Shown here piece by piece: positions 32,877 to 40,899 of a stretch of 64,000 bases of DNA. The stretch's first letter is position 1. Each line of letters starts with the position of its first letter. The notes beneath the pieces are model-generated. The model was given only the letters and a program-made list of their open reading frames with translations. It was not told the origin of the DNA and searched no databases. This DNA is from Treponema sp. Marseille-Q4130. Its GTDB lineage: Bacteria > Spirochaetota > Spirochaetia > Treponematales > Treponemataceae. The translations under genes were made by a program, and so were the position numbers. The stretch covers positions 26,533 through 90,532 of the forward strand of contig NZ_JACSET010000010.1 in NCBI RefSeq assembly GCF_014334325.1, in the 5' to 3' direction.

Positions 32877-35666
32877 TCAGTAAGGGCAATACAATTGCTC
32901 AAAGGATTTATTAAATCTCCGTTTCATTTCTATGTCTTCGGTATTAAAAAACGGTAAACCAATTAACACATAAGAACTGTTCCGTTCTATAACGGCATGC
33001 TCTTTTCCGTAGCGTTTAGCGATCTCTTCCAGAAAATCTTGTTTCCAACCGTCGTTGTCATCTCCCGCAAGAAACCTGCCTTTCGGTTCGATAAAGACCT
33101 GATAATATGCATTGGGATTACCGGTTTTTCCGTGCAGAAATAATAAAAAATCCGGTTGAAAACCGCGGCCGGTATCAAAGTCAAAAATCTTATATACTTC
33201 TTCATTTCGGAGCAACTGAAAAGAATCGTAATTCGCAAGTAAATTTGATTTTCTGTCTTTTATAAATTGAATTAAGTTGCGTTCTTCGCTTGTACCCCAA
33301 AATGCATCAAGTGCATACCAATCTGCGGTTTGTAATTCTTTCTCCAATGTTTTGTTTTCCTGTGTTTCCGATGCTTGTTCATCGATAAAAATGAGTTTTT
33401 CTTTAGTAAAACATACCTTCCCTTTTTGCTGATTGAATGAAAACATATCCGAAAATTTTACTAATCGGAAATCAGTTCCTTTATATGGATTATCAAATTT
33501 TTCCAATTTACTTTGCAGATTAGTAAAAAAATTTTCACACATTTCCAGCATTTTTTTATTCGGAATATTCTCATATTTGTCTGTATCATGCGTGAGCATA
33601 ATTCTTACATCTTTTATAAAATCAAAAAACTCTTCCATACTCTGAACATTAAATCGTCGGAGTATATTTTCAAAACTATAGTAGGAAGCGGCATTTGCAT
33701 TAAGGCGATGAATGGCTTTATATTTTATATGAATCGGAATATCGAAAAAAATTAATGATTTTGTATTGAAGTGCCCGCTTGCAACTGCGAGATATGCATC
33801 GTCTTTTTGAAAATCAACTGTCCGTATTTCAGAATACGGATTTGTAGTGATTCTATACTCAAACGGCGGAAGATTTTGAAAATCATCCGGCAGCTTTTTT
33901 AATCTGCGCTCGGAGTTTTCTATGCGGTCATTCACAAATAAATACATTCCGTTCAGCATTTGTTGTTGCTTCGGTTTTACAGGAAATATTTTTTGTGTTC
34001 GTTTTTCCGTCATCAATCCTTTATTTTTAAGCTCATTCGATAACTCATTGATATAGCGATGATCTTCGTCGGAATGAAAATAGAATTCTTCCAAAATACG
34101 CAGCTCATTTCGGATATCATCATCGAACTTACGGCGGCTAACCGGCATATCGTTATAGGCAAACGGATAATAACGAACGCCGCGACCTATCAGCTGAACT
34201 TCACTTGTTGTGCTTGTACCGGCTTTATGTTTTTTTGTATCCGTATCGCGTCCCGTATACAATCGAACAATGTCGTATAGGTTCAGTACATCCCAGCCTT
34301 CGGTAAGACGTTGTACAGTAAAAATTGCTCTAATATGATTATCATAATCTTCAAGACTGTTTAAAAGCCGGTCAATTTCGGAATCGGTTTTTTCTTTTTT
34401 GGTTTTATTTGTCTTACTGTTCGTGATGATGATAGTACGCTCTTGAAAATTTTCACGGATATAATCAACAATATTTTCAAAAGAATATTCATCCTCTTTT
34501 AGATATACCAAAATCCGCTCAAAGATATTGCCGTCCACGGTATATAATGACGGAATTGAATCATCAGCCGGTATAGTTATTTTTGAAAGATTATGAATAA
34601 AATTAAAGTCGGAAGCTGTTACGGATTTGCATAATGCAATAAACTTTCCGCAATCTGCTTTTGAATCTTCAATTGTTTTGCTTCTAAAAAGAATAACTGG
34701 TTTAAAATTCGGAATTCCCGCTTTTAGCGCAATGCGATAACGGTACCAATGTAACAGCAATGCCTGTAAAATTCTTTCTTTTAATGTAAGATTGGATCGA
34801 ACAAGGCGGATATGTTTTGTACAACCGGCTTCTACGAAGTCTTTCAATTCAAATTTGATAATTATTTTATCTTCATACTTTTGTAAAACTTCAGGCGTAT
34901 TCGGAACCGTTGCAGTAAATTCCAAAAGCGCGTTATTATTTTTGTTTTGATTTTTACCGTCTTTGTTTAAAATACAATGACAAACGGTATGTTCCCAAGA
35001 ACGTTCAATATCTTCTTCTTTCGCAGAATCTTTTAATTCTCCGATAAAAGAAATATCATCTGAAAGAGTGGTTTGTTTTTTCTTTATCGTACTTGCATTT
35101 AAGTGATGCGCTTCATCCCCGAACAGAATAATATCACGTTTTTGCAAGTCCGAAAGTAATACGGAGTTTTCACTTTCTTTATAAATATCATTATGCAGTT
35201 TTTGAATTGTCGTAAATTTTATCTGTATATCATCGCAGAAATCCGAAAACATATCGACTTCTCGAAATACAACCCGTCTGCAGTCAATGACGACATTTTC
35301 TTTGAATAAGTATTTAGTATGCTTTGTGTCGATAAAGTTTGCCTGTGTCTTTCCGAGAATGGCATTTTGATTGACAAAAAATATGAAATTCCTATACCCT
35401 TGTTTATAATAATATAAAATCAATGCAGCCATAACGAGCGTCTTACCGCTTCCAGTAGCCATATTGAACATAAGATGATTCGGCAAAAGCATTTCACTTT
35501 TTTTAAGCTGTTTTGAACGCTGTTTTTCATTGATGAGAAAATTTTCCAAAGCTGTGCGTTGCCAGTCATATAGCGGATATTTTAAGTTATCCGTAATGTA
35601 TGAAGGAATTGCATAATCGCTTTCATCGAGAATTTCTTTTTGAATTTTAATTTTATCGACTAGCAT
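32877..35666 (-). CDS. res: Type III restriction enzyme, Res subunit
   Basis: 929 residues. Superfamily 2 helicase with Walker A MATGSGKTLV, DEAH box GDEAHHLN, motif VI-like LIGRGVRYYP, then a C-terminal PD-(D/E)XK nuclease (GFQPDFLLF ... VFIEPKGRFL). It cleaves unmodified phage DNA together with Mod, after ATP-driven communication between sites. The ATG overlaps the mod stop by 1 bp (TAATG). Base composition is clearly more A+T-rich than the flanks, pointing to acquisition. No truncation is seen. Confidence 0.95.
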   Translation of the reverse strand: MLVDKIKIQKEILDESDYAIPSYITDNLKYPLYDWQRTALENFLINEKQRSKQLKKSEMLLPNHLMFNMATGSGKTLVMAALILYYYKQGYRNFIFFVNQNAILGKTQANFIDTKHTKYLFKENVVIDCRRVVFREVDMFSDFCDDIQIKFTTIQKLHNDIYKESENSVLLSDLQKRDIILFGDEAHHLNASTIKKKQTTLSDDISFIGELKDSAKEEDIERSWEHTVCHCILNKDGKNQNKNNNALLEFTATVPNTPEVLQKYEDKIIIKFELKDFVEAGCTKHIRLVRSNLTLKERILQALLLHWYRYRIALKAGIPNFKPVILFRSKTIEDSKADCGKFIALCKSVTASDFNFIHNLSKITIPADDSIPSLYTVDGNIFERILVYLKEDEYSFENIVDYIRENFQERTIIITNSKTNKTKKEKTDSEIDRLLNSLEDYDNHIRAIFTVQRLTEGWDVLNLYDIVRLYTGRDTDTKKHKAGTSTTSEVQLIGRGVRYYPFAYNDMPVSRRKFDDDIRNELRILEEFYFHSDEDHRYINELSNELKNKGLMTEKRTQKIFPVKPKQQQMLNGMYLFVNDRIENSERRLKKLPDDFQNLPPFEYRITTNPYSEIRTVDFQKDDAYLAVASGHFNTKSLIFFDIPIHIKYKAIHRLNANAASYYSFENILRRFNVQSMEEFFDFIKDVRIMLTHDTDKYENIPNKKMLEMCENFFTNLQSKLEKFDNPYKGTDFRLVKFSDMFSFNQQKGKVCFTKEKLIFIDEQASETQENKTLEKELQTADWYALDAFWGTSEERNLIQFIKDRKSNLLANYDSFQLLRNEEVYKIFDFDTGRGFQPDFLLFLHGKTGNPNAYYQVFIEPKGRFLAGDDNDGWKQDFLEEIAKRYGKEHAVIERNSSYVLIGLPFFNTEDIEMKRRFNKSFEQLYCPY

Positions 35667-37759
35667 TACTTATTTCCCTCATCATTACCACGTAGCCGGT
35701 AAAAATCTTCCGTAATTGCAACGTCGTTCATGCCGAGTCCAGAGTTATCGTCGTGCCGGTCGTCCGCATTAATGTAGAGCTGATTTAAATCGAGCATACG
35801 GCAAAATATCTCTTTTTGTTCTTTCAATGTGAGCGATTGAAAACGATCGGTTTTTACTTCTTCATGAAATTTCTTTATACGGACGTTGTAGTGTAAAAAA
35901 TATTTGTTGCGCAGTTCGTCGAATATGGAAATAAGCTCTTCAAGATTTTTACAAGCGGAAATAAGCCGTACCGCCTGTTCGTTTTTTTGGGCAAGCTCCA
36001 TGTAAACAAAAGAACCGCCGCCGTGCCAGTTCTCAAGTTTAGAGATTCCGCCCTGTTCACCCTTGATGACTTTTTTAAGCCGCTCTATCGTAACCGTATC
36101 GATATAATCCATTTGCTCTACGCCGATATATTGTCGATTCATTTTATGCGCAACGGCAGCAGTCGTACCGGATCCGAGATGGTAGTCGAGAACGATATCG
36201 TTTTGATCGGTCGTAGTATAAGATAATAATTCAAAAATAAGCCCCTCCGGTTTTGAATAGTTAAATGGTACTTTTCCAAAAAGTTGTTTCATGTGTTTGT
36301 TTGATTGAGTATTTGAATATTTTTCTATAATTCCGGTTGGCTGAATCATTCTTTTTTTTATGTTTCCATTTTCATCACAATTCAAATATTGTTTTGTATA
36401 AACATTTCCATTTGAAAAAACAATAAAATCATTTTCCAATCCCCAGAGGTATTTATCTTTACTCCACCTCCATCCCCAATCTTTAATACCGGCGCCTCCA
36501 TTTTGCCTATCCTTCCACTTTTCTTTATCACCGCCGGCATAATAAATCTTACCTTCAAATTCAATAGGATAGTCAAGACTCTTTACCCACCCTAAACTGC
36601 CACTGTCTAATTTTATTAATTGATATTTTCCCCGTGTTTCAACATACTGATCTTCAAGTTTGTATCTATCGATATCTTCGATATCTTTTGGATTAATAAC
36701 GGCATATTTTTTATTTTTAGCAAAGCATAATATATATTCGTGTTTTTGCCTAAAATGCGTGCTATCACTTTTTCCGCCACCTTCTTTATTAAGCCATACT
36801 AAAGTTGTCAAAGAATTTTCATAACCGAATACCTCACTCATCAAAACGTGTAATTTTGAAAATTCATTATTATCTATACTTATAAAGATTATGCCGTCCT
36901 CTTTCAGTAACTCCCGTGCAATTTCAAGCCGGTTTTTCATAAAGGTGAGCCAACTTGAATGATTAAAATTATCGTTGTACGCAAAACTGTCTTTTCCCGT
37001 ATTGTACGGCGGATCTATGTAAATGAGCTTTACCTTGCCTGCAAATTCTTCTTTAAGCGAATGAAGCGCAAGTAAATTATTTCCTTTGATAATCAAATTA
37101 TCGGTGATGGTATCTTCCGGAAGCCCACGTTTTTTGTTCAGCTCCGCATCACGGTTTAATTTTTTACAAAGAGAAGATTTTCCCGATTCATAACGCTTTG
37201 CGTTGCAAAATGCTTTCGGGGAAAACAAACTGTCTATTTCATCGCGGGCGAGTACCTCATTGTAAAACACCTCTCGACGTTTGCTCTTTTTTTTCGTATA
37301 TTGCTGCTCTTTGTCATCATATTCAAAATAGGTATCCAAACCGTCTTCTTTACGCTGACCGCCTTCCAGTACGCAATCTTTGAACGGAAAATTCAAAACA
37401 ACTTCGCTCCGGTCAATCAATGGAATGTCTCCCATATACAAGCCGATTTTTTGTCCGAGGTATTTTGAATATGAATTGCAGGCAGAAGAATATTCTAAAA
37501 ATTCTTTAAATTTCGCTGTATTAAAAATGAAACTGTCCAAAACCGGAGTAAAAAAAGCTTTTTTTACGGTAGGATTTTTGAGCAAGGGGGCGAGCAGTTT
37601 TATGTCGCCGCGTTCTGCACAATCCTTTATCACATTAATTTTCAATTTCGGTTTTTGTTTTTTATCGACAGCCGGTTCTACAAAATCAGGCACTGTGGCA
37701 AGTACGGTTTCAATATGTTGTTTAAGCGAATTTGTTTCAGGTGTTTCGGTATACGGCAT
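35666..37759 (-). CDS. mod: Type III DNA methyltransferase, Mod subunit (N6-adenine)
   Basis: 697 residues. Beta-class order: catalytic motif IV (YIDPPYNTGKDSF) near residue 247 precedes the AdoMet motif I (YHLGSGTTAAVAHKMNRQYIGVE) near 560, with a target-recognition region between. It methylates adenine in an asymmetric site and gives Res its specificity. SD GGAG lies 6 nt before ATG 37759. Unlike many pathogen Mod genes, I see no simple-sequence repeat that would make it phase-variable. A+T-rich like res. Divergent from the HTH controller gene, with mirrored operators between them. Confidence 0.95.
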   Translation of the reverse strand: MPYTETPETNSLKQHIETVLATVPDFVEPAVDKKQKPKLKINVIKDCAERGDIKLLAPLLKNPTVKKAFFTPVLDSFIFNTAKFKEFLEYSSACNSYSKYLGQKIGLYMGDIPLIDRSEVVLNFPFKDCVLEGGQRKEDGLDTYFEYDDKEQQYTKKKSKRREVFYNEVLARDEIDSLFSPKAFCNAKRYESGKSSLCKKLNRDAELNKKRGLPEDTITDNLIIKGNNLLALHSLKEEFAGKVKLIYIDPPYNTGKDSFAYNDNFNHSSWLTFMKNRLEIARELLKEDGIIFISIDNNEFSKLHVLMSEVFGYENSLTTLVWLNKEGGGKSDSTHFRQKHEYILCFAKNKKYAVINPKDIEDIDRYKLEDQYVETRGKYQLIKLDSGSLGWVKSLDYPIEFEGKIYYAGGDKEKWKDRQNGGAGIKDWGWRWSKDKYLWGLENDFIVFSNGNVYTKQYLNCDENGNIKKRMIQPTGIIEKYSNTQSNKHMKQLFGKVPFNYSKPEGLIFELLSYTTTDQNDIVLDYHLGSGTTAAVAHKMNRQYIGVEQMDYIDTVTIERLKKVIKGEQGGISKLENWHGGGSFVYMELAQKNEQAVRLISACKNLEELISIFDELRNKYFLHYNVRIKKFHEEVKTDRFQSLTLKEQKEIFCRMLDLNQLYINADDRHDDNSGLGMNDVAITEDFYRLRGNDEGNK

Positions 37760-37770
37760 AACAGCTCCAT

Positions 37771-37904
37771 TTGCTATTTGTAAGAAATTTTAACGAAAAG
37801 AAAATAATATATCCCATAAATAACTATTCGCTATTATTATCGGCGTATCGACTTAAATTTATAGCAATTTGCATATTCTTTCTAACAAATAGCAACTTTA
37901 TAAT
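37771..37904. promoter_or_regulatory. Mirrored 17-bp operators between mod and the controller gene
   Basis: TTGCTATTTGTAAGAAA (37771-37787) and the inverted TTTCTAACAAATAGCAA (37879-37895) match at 16 of 17 positions. One lies 11 bp before the mod ATG, the other 15 bp before the controller ATG and next to its -10 (TATAAT, 37899-37904). Binding of the controller to both would coordinate the two divergent promoters. Confidence 0.7.
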
Positions 37905-37910
37905 AAGAAT

Positions 37911-38234
37911 ATGAACGAGAGTGAATTGATACGATTATATTCGGAAAATATCAGACGTTTTAGGTTATCAAAAAAGCTGACACAGGAACGGCTTGCCGAA
38001 CGTGCCGGCATAACAAGCGCATATGTAAGCGAAATTGAAAATCAAAAAAAAGTCGGTAAATTTGAAACGATTGCTTCGCTTGCAAATGCGCTTGAAGTTG
38101 AACCGTATGAGCTTTTCCTGGAACTGGGCACCGTACAAGCCTACAACGGCAAACGAACAAAAGCATTGATGAATCGTCTTCGTAACAATTTCAACGAACT
38201 TGTAGATACGATAGAAGAGTTTTTAACGGAATAA
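37911..38234 (+). CDS. XRE-family HTH regulator, probable controller of the R-M genes
   Basis: 107 residues. N-terminal Cro/C1-type HTH (FRLSKKLTQERLAERAGITSAYVSEIENQKK) as in restriction-modification C proteins, with a C-terminal helical extension (RLRNNFNELVDTIEEFL) for dimerisation. TATAAT ends 6 nt before the ATG and there is no SD, so the mRNA should be leaderless, as is common for C-protein genes. Divergent from mod; operators described separately. The 3' two-thirds of the gene is duplicated at 39184-39422. Confidence 0.88.
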   Translation: MNESELIRLYSENIRRFRLSKKLTQERLAERAGITSAYVSEIENQKKVGKFETIASLANALEVEPYELFLELGTVQAYNGKRTKALMNRLRNNFNELVDTIEEFLTE

Positions 38235-38325
38235 CAGCTTTGTTTCCATTCATTAGACTTAGGAAAATACTGATAGGCTTACGAGCGAATTATTAAACGA
38301 AGCTTGCGCGCCCTTCGGCAAGGAA

Positions 38326-38742
38326 TTATACGGAGAATTGTGCAAATACATCCAAAAATTGACGCGGGGTTACGACAAAGGTTTTTGCAGGAAAATGTTT
38401 TATATTACCCGTAATCAAATAGGTTTCAAATTGCTTCCGTGCATTTAACGTAACTGCATAAAAAACAATATCTTTCGGATCGGGTATCGGTTCTGTTATG
38501 TTTGTGCCGTCTATTTTTAAGCCTATTTGTTGTATCGCATTCACTGCAATATCGACTGATTCCGTCGGAAAGCAAAATTTCGGACGATGCAGCACAGCGG
38601 AATATTCGTTGATGATTTCCTCGTTGTAGACAGGGATAATCTTTCCGGCGTACATATAATTAATAATATAGCGGGGAACGGAGTTTTCTTTTAAAAATGC
38701 GGAAACGAGAACATTCGTATCGATGACGGCGTACAAAGGCAT
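38326..38742 (-). CDS. PIN-domain toxin (putative VapC-like RNase)
   Basis: 138 residues, start 38742 (MPLYAVIDTNVLVSAFL). PIN acidic residues are visible as VIDTN, the Glu in EEIINEYSAVL, and DPKD; the late Asp position appears as LITGNIKHF, where many PIN proteins have TGDxxHF, so one acidic residue is Asn here. It belongs to the 'putative toxin component, PIN family' group with YNEEIINEY, probably an RNase. It lies 4 bp after the RelB-like antitoxin gene, forming a PIN/RelB module. Activity may be altered by the Asn change. Confidence 0.88.
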   Translation of the reverse strand: MPLYAVIDTNVLVSAFLKENSVPRYIINYMYAGKIIPVYNEEIINEYSAVLHRPKFCFPTESVDIAVNAIQQIGLKIDGTNITEPIPDPKDIVFYAVTLNARKQFETYLITGNIKHFPAKTFVVTPRQFLDVFAQFSV

Positions 38743-38746
38743 CCCA

Positions 38747-39055
38747 TTACCGCTTGCGAACGGCATCGATTTCGGTATTGATCTCTTCAAGGCTCATGTC
38801 GGAAATACCGTTCGAAGCCGCGCTTTGAGACATTGCCTGCATTGCCGACAGAACATCTTGCGGAATCCGTGCTTTTACAGTGTCCCGATCGGAGTTTCCC
38901 AATCTCATGCTGAACGGAATACCGTTTTCGGCGACGCTGCGCTTAAAAAAGATACGTACTGCAGTCGATAAATCCAAACCGAGATCTTCATAAACGGTAG
39001 CCGCATCGTCCTTCAGTTTTTCGTCAACGCGGATTTGAACCAAAGTACTTGCCAT
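38747..39055 (-). CDS. RelB/DinJ-family antitoxin
   Basis: 102 residues, ATG 39055 with AGAGGT upstream. N-terminal ribbon-helix-helix (TLVQIRVDEKLKDDAATVYEDLGLDLSTAVRIFFKRSV) typical of RelB/DinJ, followed by the usual GIPF segment and a helical tail that would bind the PIN toxin. Pairing of a RelB-type antitoxin with this PIN group is common. Inverted repeats upstream predict autoregulation. Confidence 0.92.
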   Translation of the reverse strand: MASTLVQIRVDEKLKDDAATVYEDLGLDLSTAVRIFFKRSVAENGIPFSMRLGNSDRDTVKARIPQDVLSAMQAMSQSAASNGISDMSLEEINTEIDAVRKR

Positions 39056-39071
39056 ACTCAACCTCTATCGC

Positions 39072-39130
39072 AATATTATACTACAAAGTAATATTTTTGC
39101 AAGTGTATTATAATTACAATATGTTGTAAT
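39072..39130 (-). promoter_or_regulatory. Inverted repeats upstream of the RelB/PIN module
   Basis: AATATTA/TAATATT (39072-39078 and 39089-39095) and ATTACAA-tatg-TTGTAAT (39113-39130). RelB-type proteins bind such palindromes; which is the real operator is not known. Confidence 0.5.
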
Positions 39131-39183
39131 GATAGTTCTGTTAAAACTTCGCTTAAATTATTTTTATCTGCTTTATCCGACAT

Positions 39184-39406
39184 AACCAAGCGCATATGTA
39201 AGTGAAATTGAAAATCGAAAGAAGTCGGTAAATTCGAAACGATTGCTTCGCTTGCGGCGGCACTTGAAGTTGAACCTTATGAACTTTTCCTGGAATCAGG
39301 CACTGTACAAGCCTACAACGACAAACGAACAAAAGCATTGATGAATCGTCTTCGTAACAATTTCAACGAACTTGTAGATATGATAGAAGAGTTTTTAACG
39401 GAATAA
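39184..39406 (+). pseudogene. Truncated, frameshifted copy of the R-M controller gene
   Basis: Matches 38008-38234 at about 90% but lacks the first 32 or so codons, and one base is missing in the A-run (CGAAAGAA against C followed by eight A), which shifts the frame. The match continues past the stop codon (AACAGCTTTGTTTCCAT) to 39420. The PIN/RelB module lies between the two copies. Confidence 0.88.
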
Positions 39407-39452
39407 CAGCTTTGTTTCCATAAAAATGTGGCTGTTTTATCGAAAACGATTC

Positions 39453-39579
39453 AAGGGGGGAAGTCTCCCCCTCGCTCCCGTCCTTTTCGCTCCACAAGTG
39501 TAAAACTGTCGTTTTCCCCTTGCTCCGTTCATACGGCCGTTCGCTTCCCCCTCTGCGGGGACACCCCGCAACGCCCCGT
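39453..39579. repeat. Family C hairpin repeat, copy 1
   Basis: GGGGGGAAGTCTCCCCC stem-loop, variable middle, then GCGGGGACACCCCGC stem-loop and AACGCCCCG. Copies 2 and 3 are at 45371-45448 and 60508-60584, whose middle hairpin is GCGCGCA/TGCGCGC. Confidence 0.85.
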
Positions 39580-39590
39580 ACGCTCGACGG

Positions 39591-39630
39591 CAAGAAAATT
39601 TCTTGACTTTTGAAAAAACCGATGTATAAT
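39591..39630 (+). promoter_or_regulatory. Promoter and palindromic operator of the sugar ABC operon
   Basis: TTGACT (39603-39608), 16-bp spacer, TATAAT (39625-39630). The palindrome CAAGAAA-A-TTTCTTG (39591-39605) overlaps the -35 and is a plausible repressor site. Leader about 12 nt with AAGGAGG. Confidence 0.65.
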
Positions 39631-39648
39631 GCGGTAAAGGAGGCGCAC

Positions 39649-40602
39649 ATGAAAAAAACACTAAGTGCAATAATGATTTTATTTTTTGCGGCAGCAGGTA
39701 TTTTTGCGATGGGTTCAGGTGATTCAAGCTCTGCAGACGGAAAGAAGCATTACAAATTCGGCTTTACCTGTATGGATCAGTCAAATCCGTTTTTTGTGCT
39801 CATTGAAAAGACGATCCGGCAGGAGGTCGAAGCTCGCGGCGATCAGCTTATCTCCGTCGACCCTGCGAATAACGTTACCCGTCAGATCCAGCAGGTGGAA
39901 GATGTCATCGCGCAAAAAATCGACGGCATATTTTTAAATCCCGCAGAAGCCGAAGGTATCATTCCTGCGCTCGATCAGCTCAAAGCGGCCGGTATTCCGA
40001 TCGTCAATTTCGATACGGAAGTTGCGGATATGAGCTATGTTGCGACATACACCGGTTCCGATAATTACAATGCCGGTAAAGTGTGCGGCGACGATCTCGT
40101 AAAAAAATGTCCGAATGGCGGTAATATCATCATTTTGGATTCTCCGACGATGAATTCCGTCGTCGATCGTACAAACGGTTTCCTCGACGCGATCAAAGGG
40201 CACGGATTTAAAATCGTCGGTCAACAGGATGCAAAGGGCAATTTGCAGGTTTCAATGGGTATTGCGGAAGATTTGCTGCAAGCGCATCCGGAAGTCGTCG
40301 CCATCTTCGGCGGTAATGATCCTACCGCGCTCGGTGCTCTCGCGGCGGCAAACGCAGCAGGTATTAAAAAAGCGTTGATTTACGGTGTCGACGGTTCTCC
40401 CGACATAAAAAAAGAGATAGCGACGAAAGGTTCGCTGATCGAGGGATCGGGCGCTCAGTCTCCCGTCAACATCGCAAAAAAATCGGTCGAACTTATGTAT
40501 AAAATCATGGCCGGCGAAAAAGTCGACGCGCGTTATCCCGTTCCGACATTCTTGATTACAAGCGACAACGTAGCGAAATACGGTACGACAGGCTGGCAGT
40601 AA
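39649..40602 (+). CDS. Periplasmic sugar-binding protein (RbsB-like)
   Basis: 317 residues. ATG 39649 has AAGGAGG upstream and begins a signal peptide (MKKTLSAIMILFFAAAGIFA); there is no lipobox Cys. The mature protein has the type I periplasmic-binding fold of the ribose/galactose group (FGFTCMDQSNPFFVLIEKTI, then DPANN, VNFDTEV, GTYTGSDN-like, IFGGNDPTALGALAAANAAG, YGVDGSPDIKKEI). It delivers sugar to the RbsA/RbsC-type importer encoded downstream. A MITE copy separates it from the ATPase gene and may lower downstream expression. Confidence 0.93.
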   Translation: MKKTLSAIMILFFAAAGIFAMGSGDSSSADGKKHYKFGFTCMDQSNPFFVLIEKTIRQEVEARGDQLISVDPANNVTRQIQQVEDVIAQKIDGIFLNPAEAEGIIPALDQLKAAGIPIVNFDTEVADMSYVATYTGSDNYNAGKVCGDDLVKKCPNGGNIIILDSPTMNSVVDRTNGFLDAIKGHGFKIVGQQDAKGNLQVSMGIAEDLLQAHPEVVAIFGGNDPTALGALAAANAAGIKKALIYGVDGSPDIKKEIATKGSLIEGSGAQSPVNIAKKSVELMYKIMAGEKVDARYPVPTFLITSDNVAKYGTTGWQ

Positions 40603-40614
40603 TCGGATAAACGC

Positions 40615-40736
40615 AAAGGGGCTGCCTCAAAAGTCGGTTACTTTTTCGACAGCCCGTCGAGTTTAAAATCAAGTCTTTGTATTGTACTGACTTAATTTTA
40701 AACAGTGCATCTAAAATCAAGGAAGCTGTCTGAAAA
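40615..40736. repeat. MITE-like element, copy 2 (inverted relative to copy 1)
   Basis: Its complement matches 14160-14268 closely, including ACAGCTTCCTTGATTTTA, GTTTAAAATTAAGTC, GACGGGCTGTCGAAAAAGTA and a GGGGCTG end. The outer hairpin of copy 1 is missing on one side. It sits between the binding-protein and ATPase genes. No other feature is clear in 40737-40899. Confidence 0.75.
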
Positions 40737-40899
40737 TCATTTGTTACTGCGTGGTAATACGGCGGCAGTACGGTTATAGCAGCCGTATCGCGTGCGGTAT
40801 GATACTGTTTCGGACAGTCGCTTTCAAAGTTATACGTCAGAGTGCTTCAAAAAGCTCGGTTTTTAGAGGTTCTCTCTGATCAAACGGGTCCCGTTTCTT

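Noticed and set aside
35666-37759. Phase-variable repeat in mod
   Set aside because: Many Mod genes have tandem repeats, but none is visible in this coding sequence.
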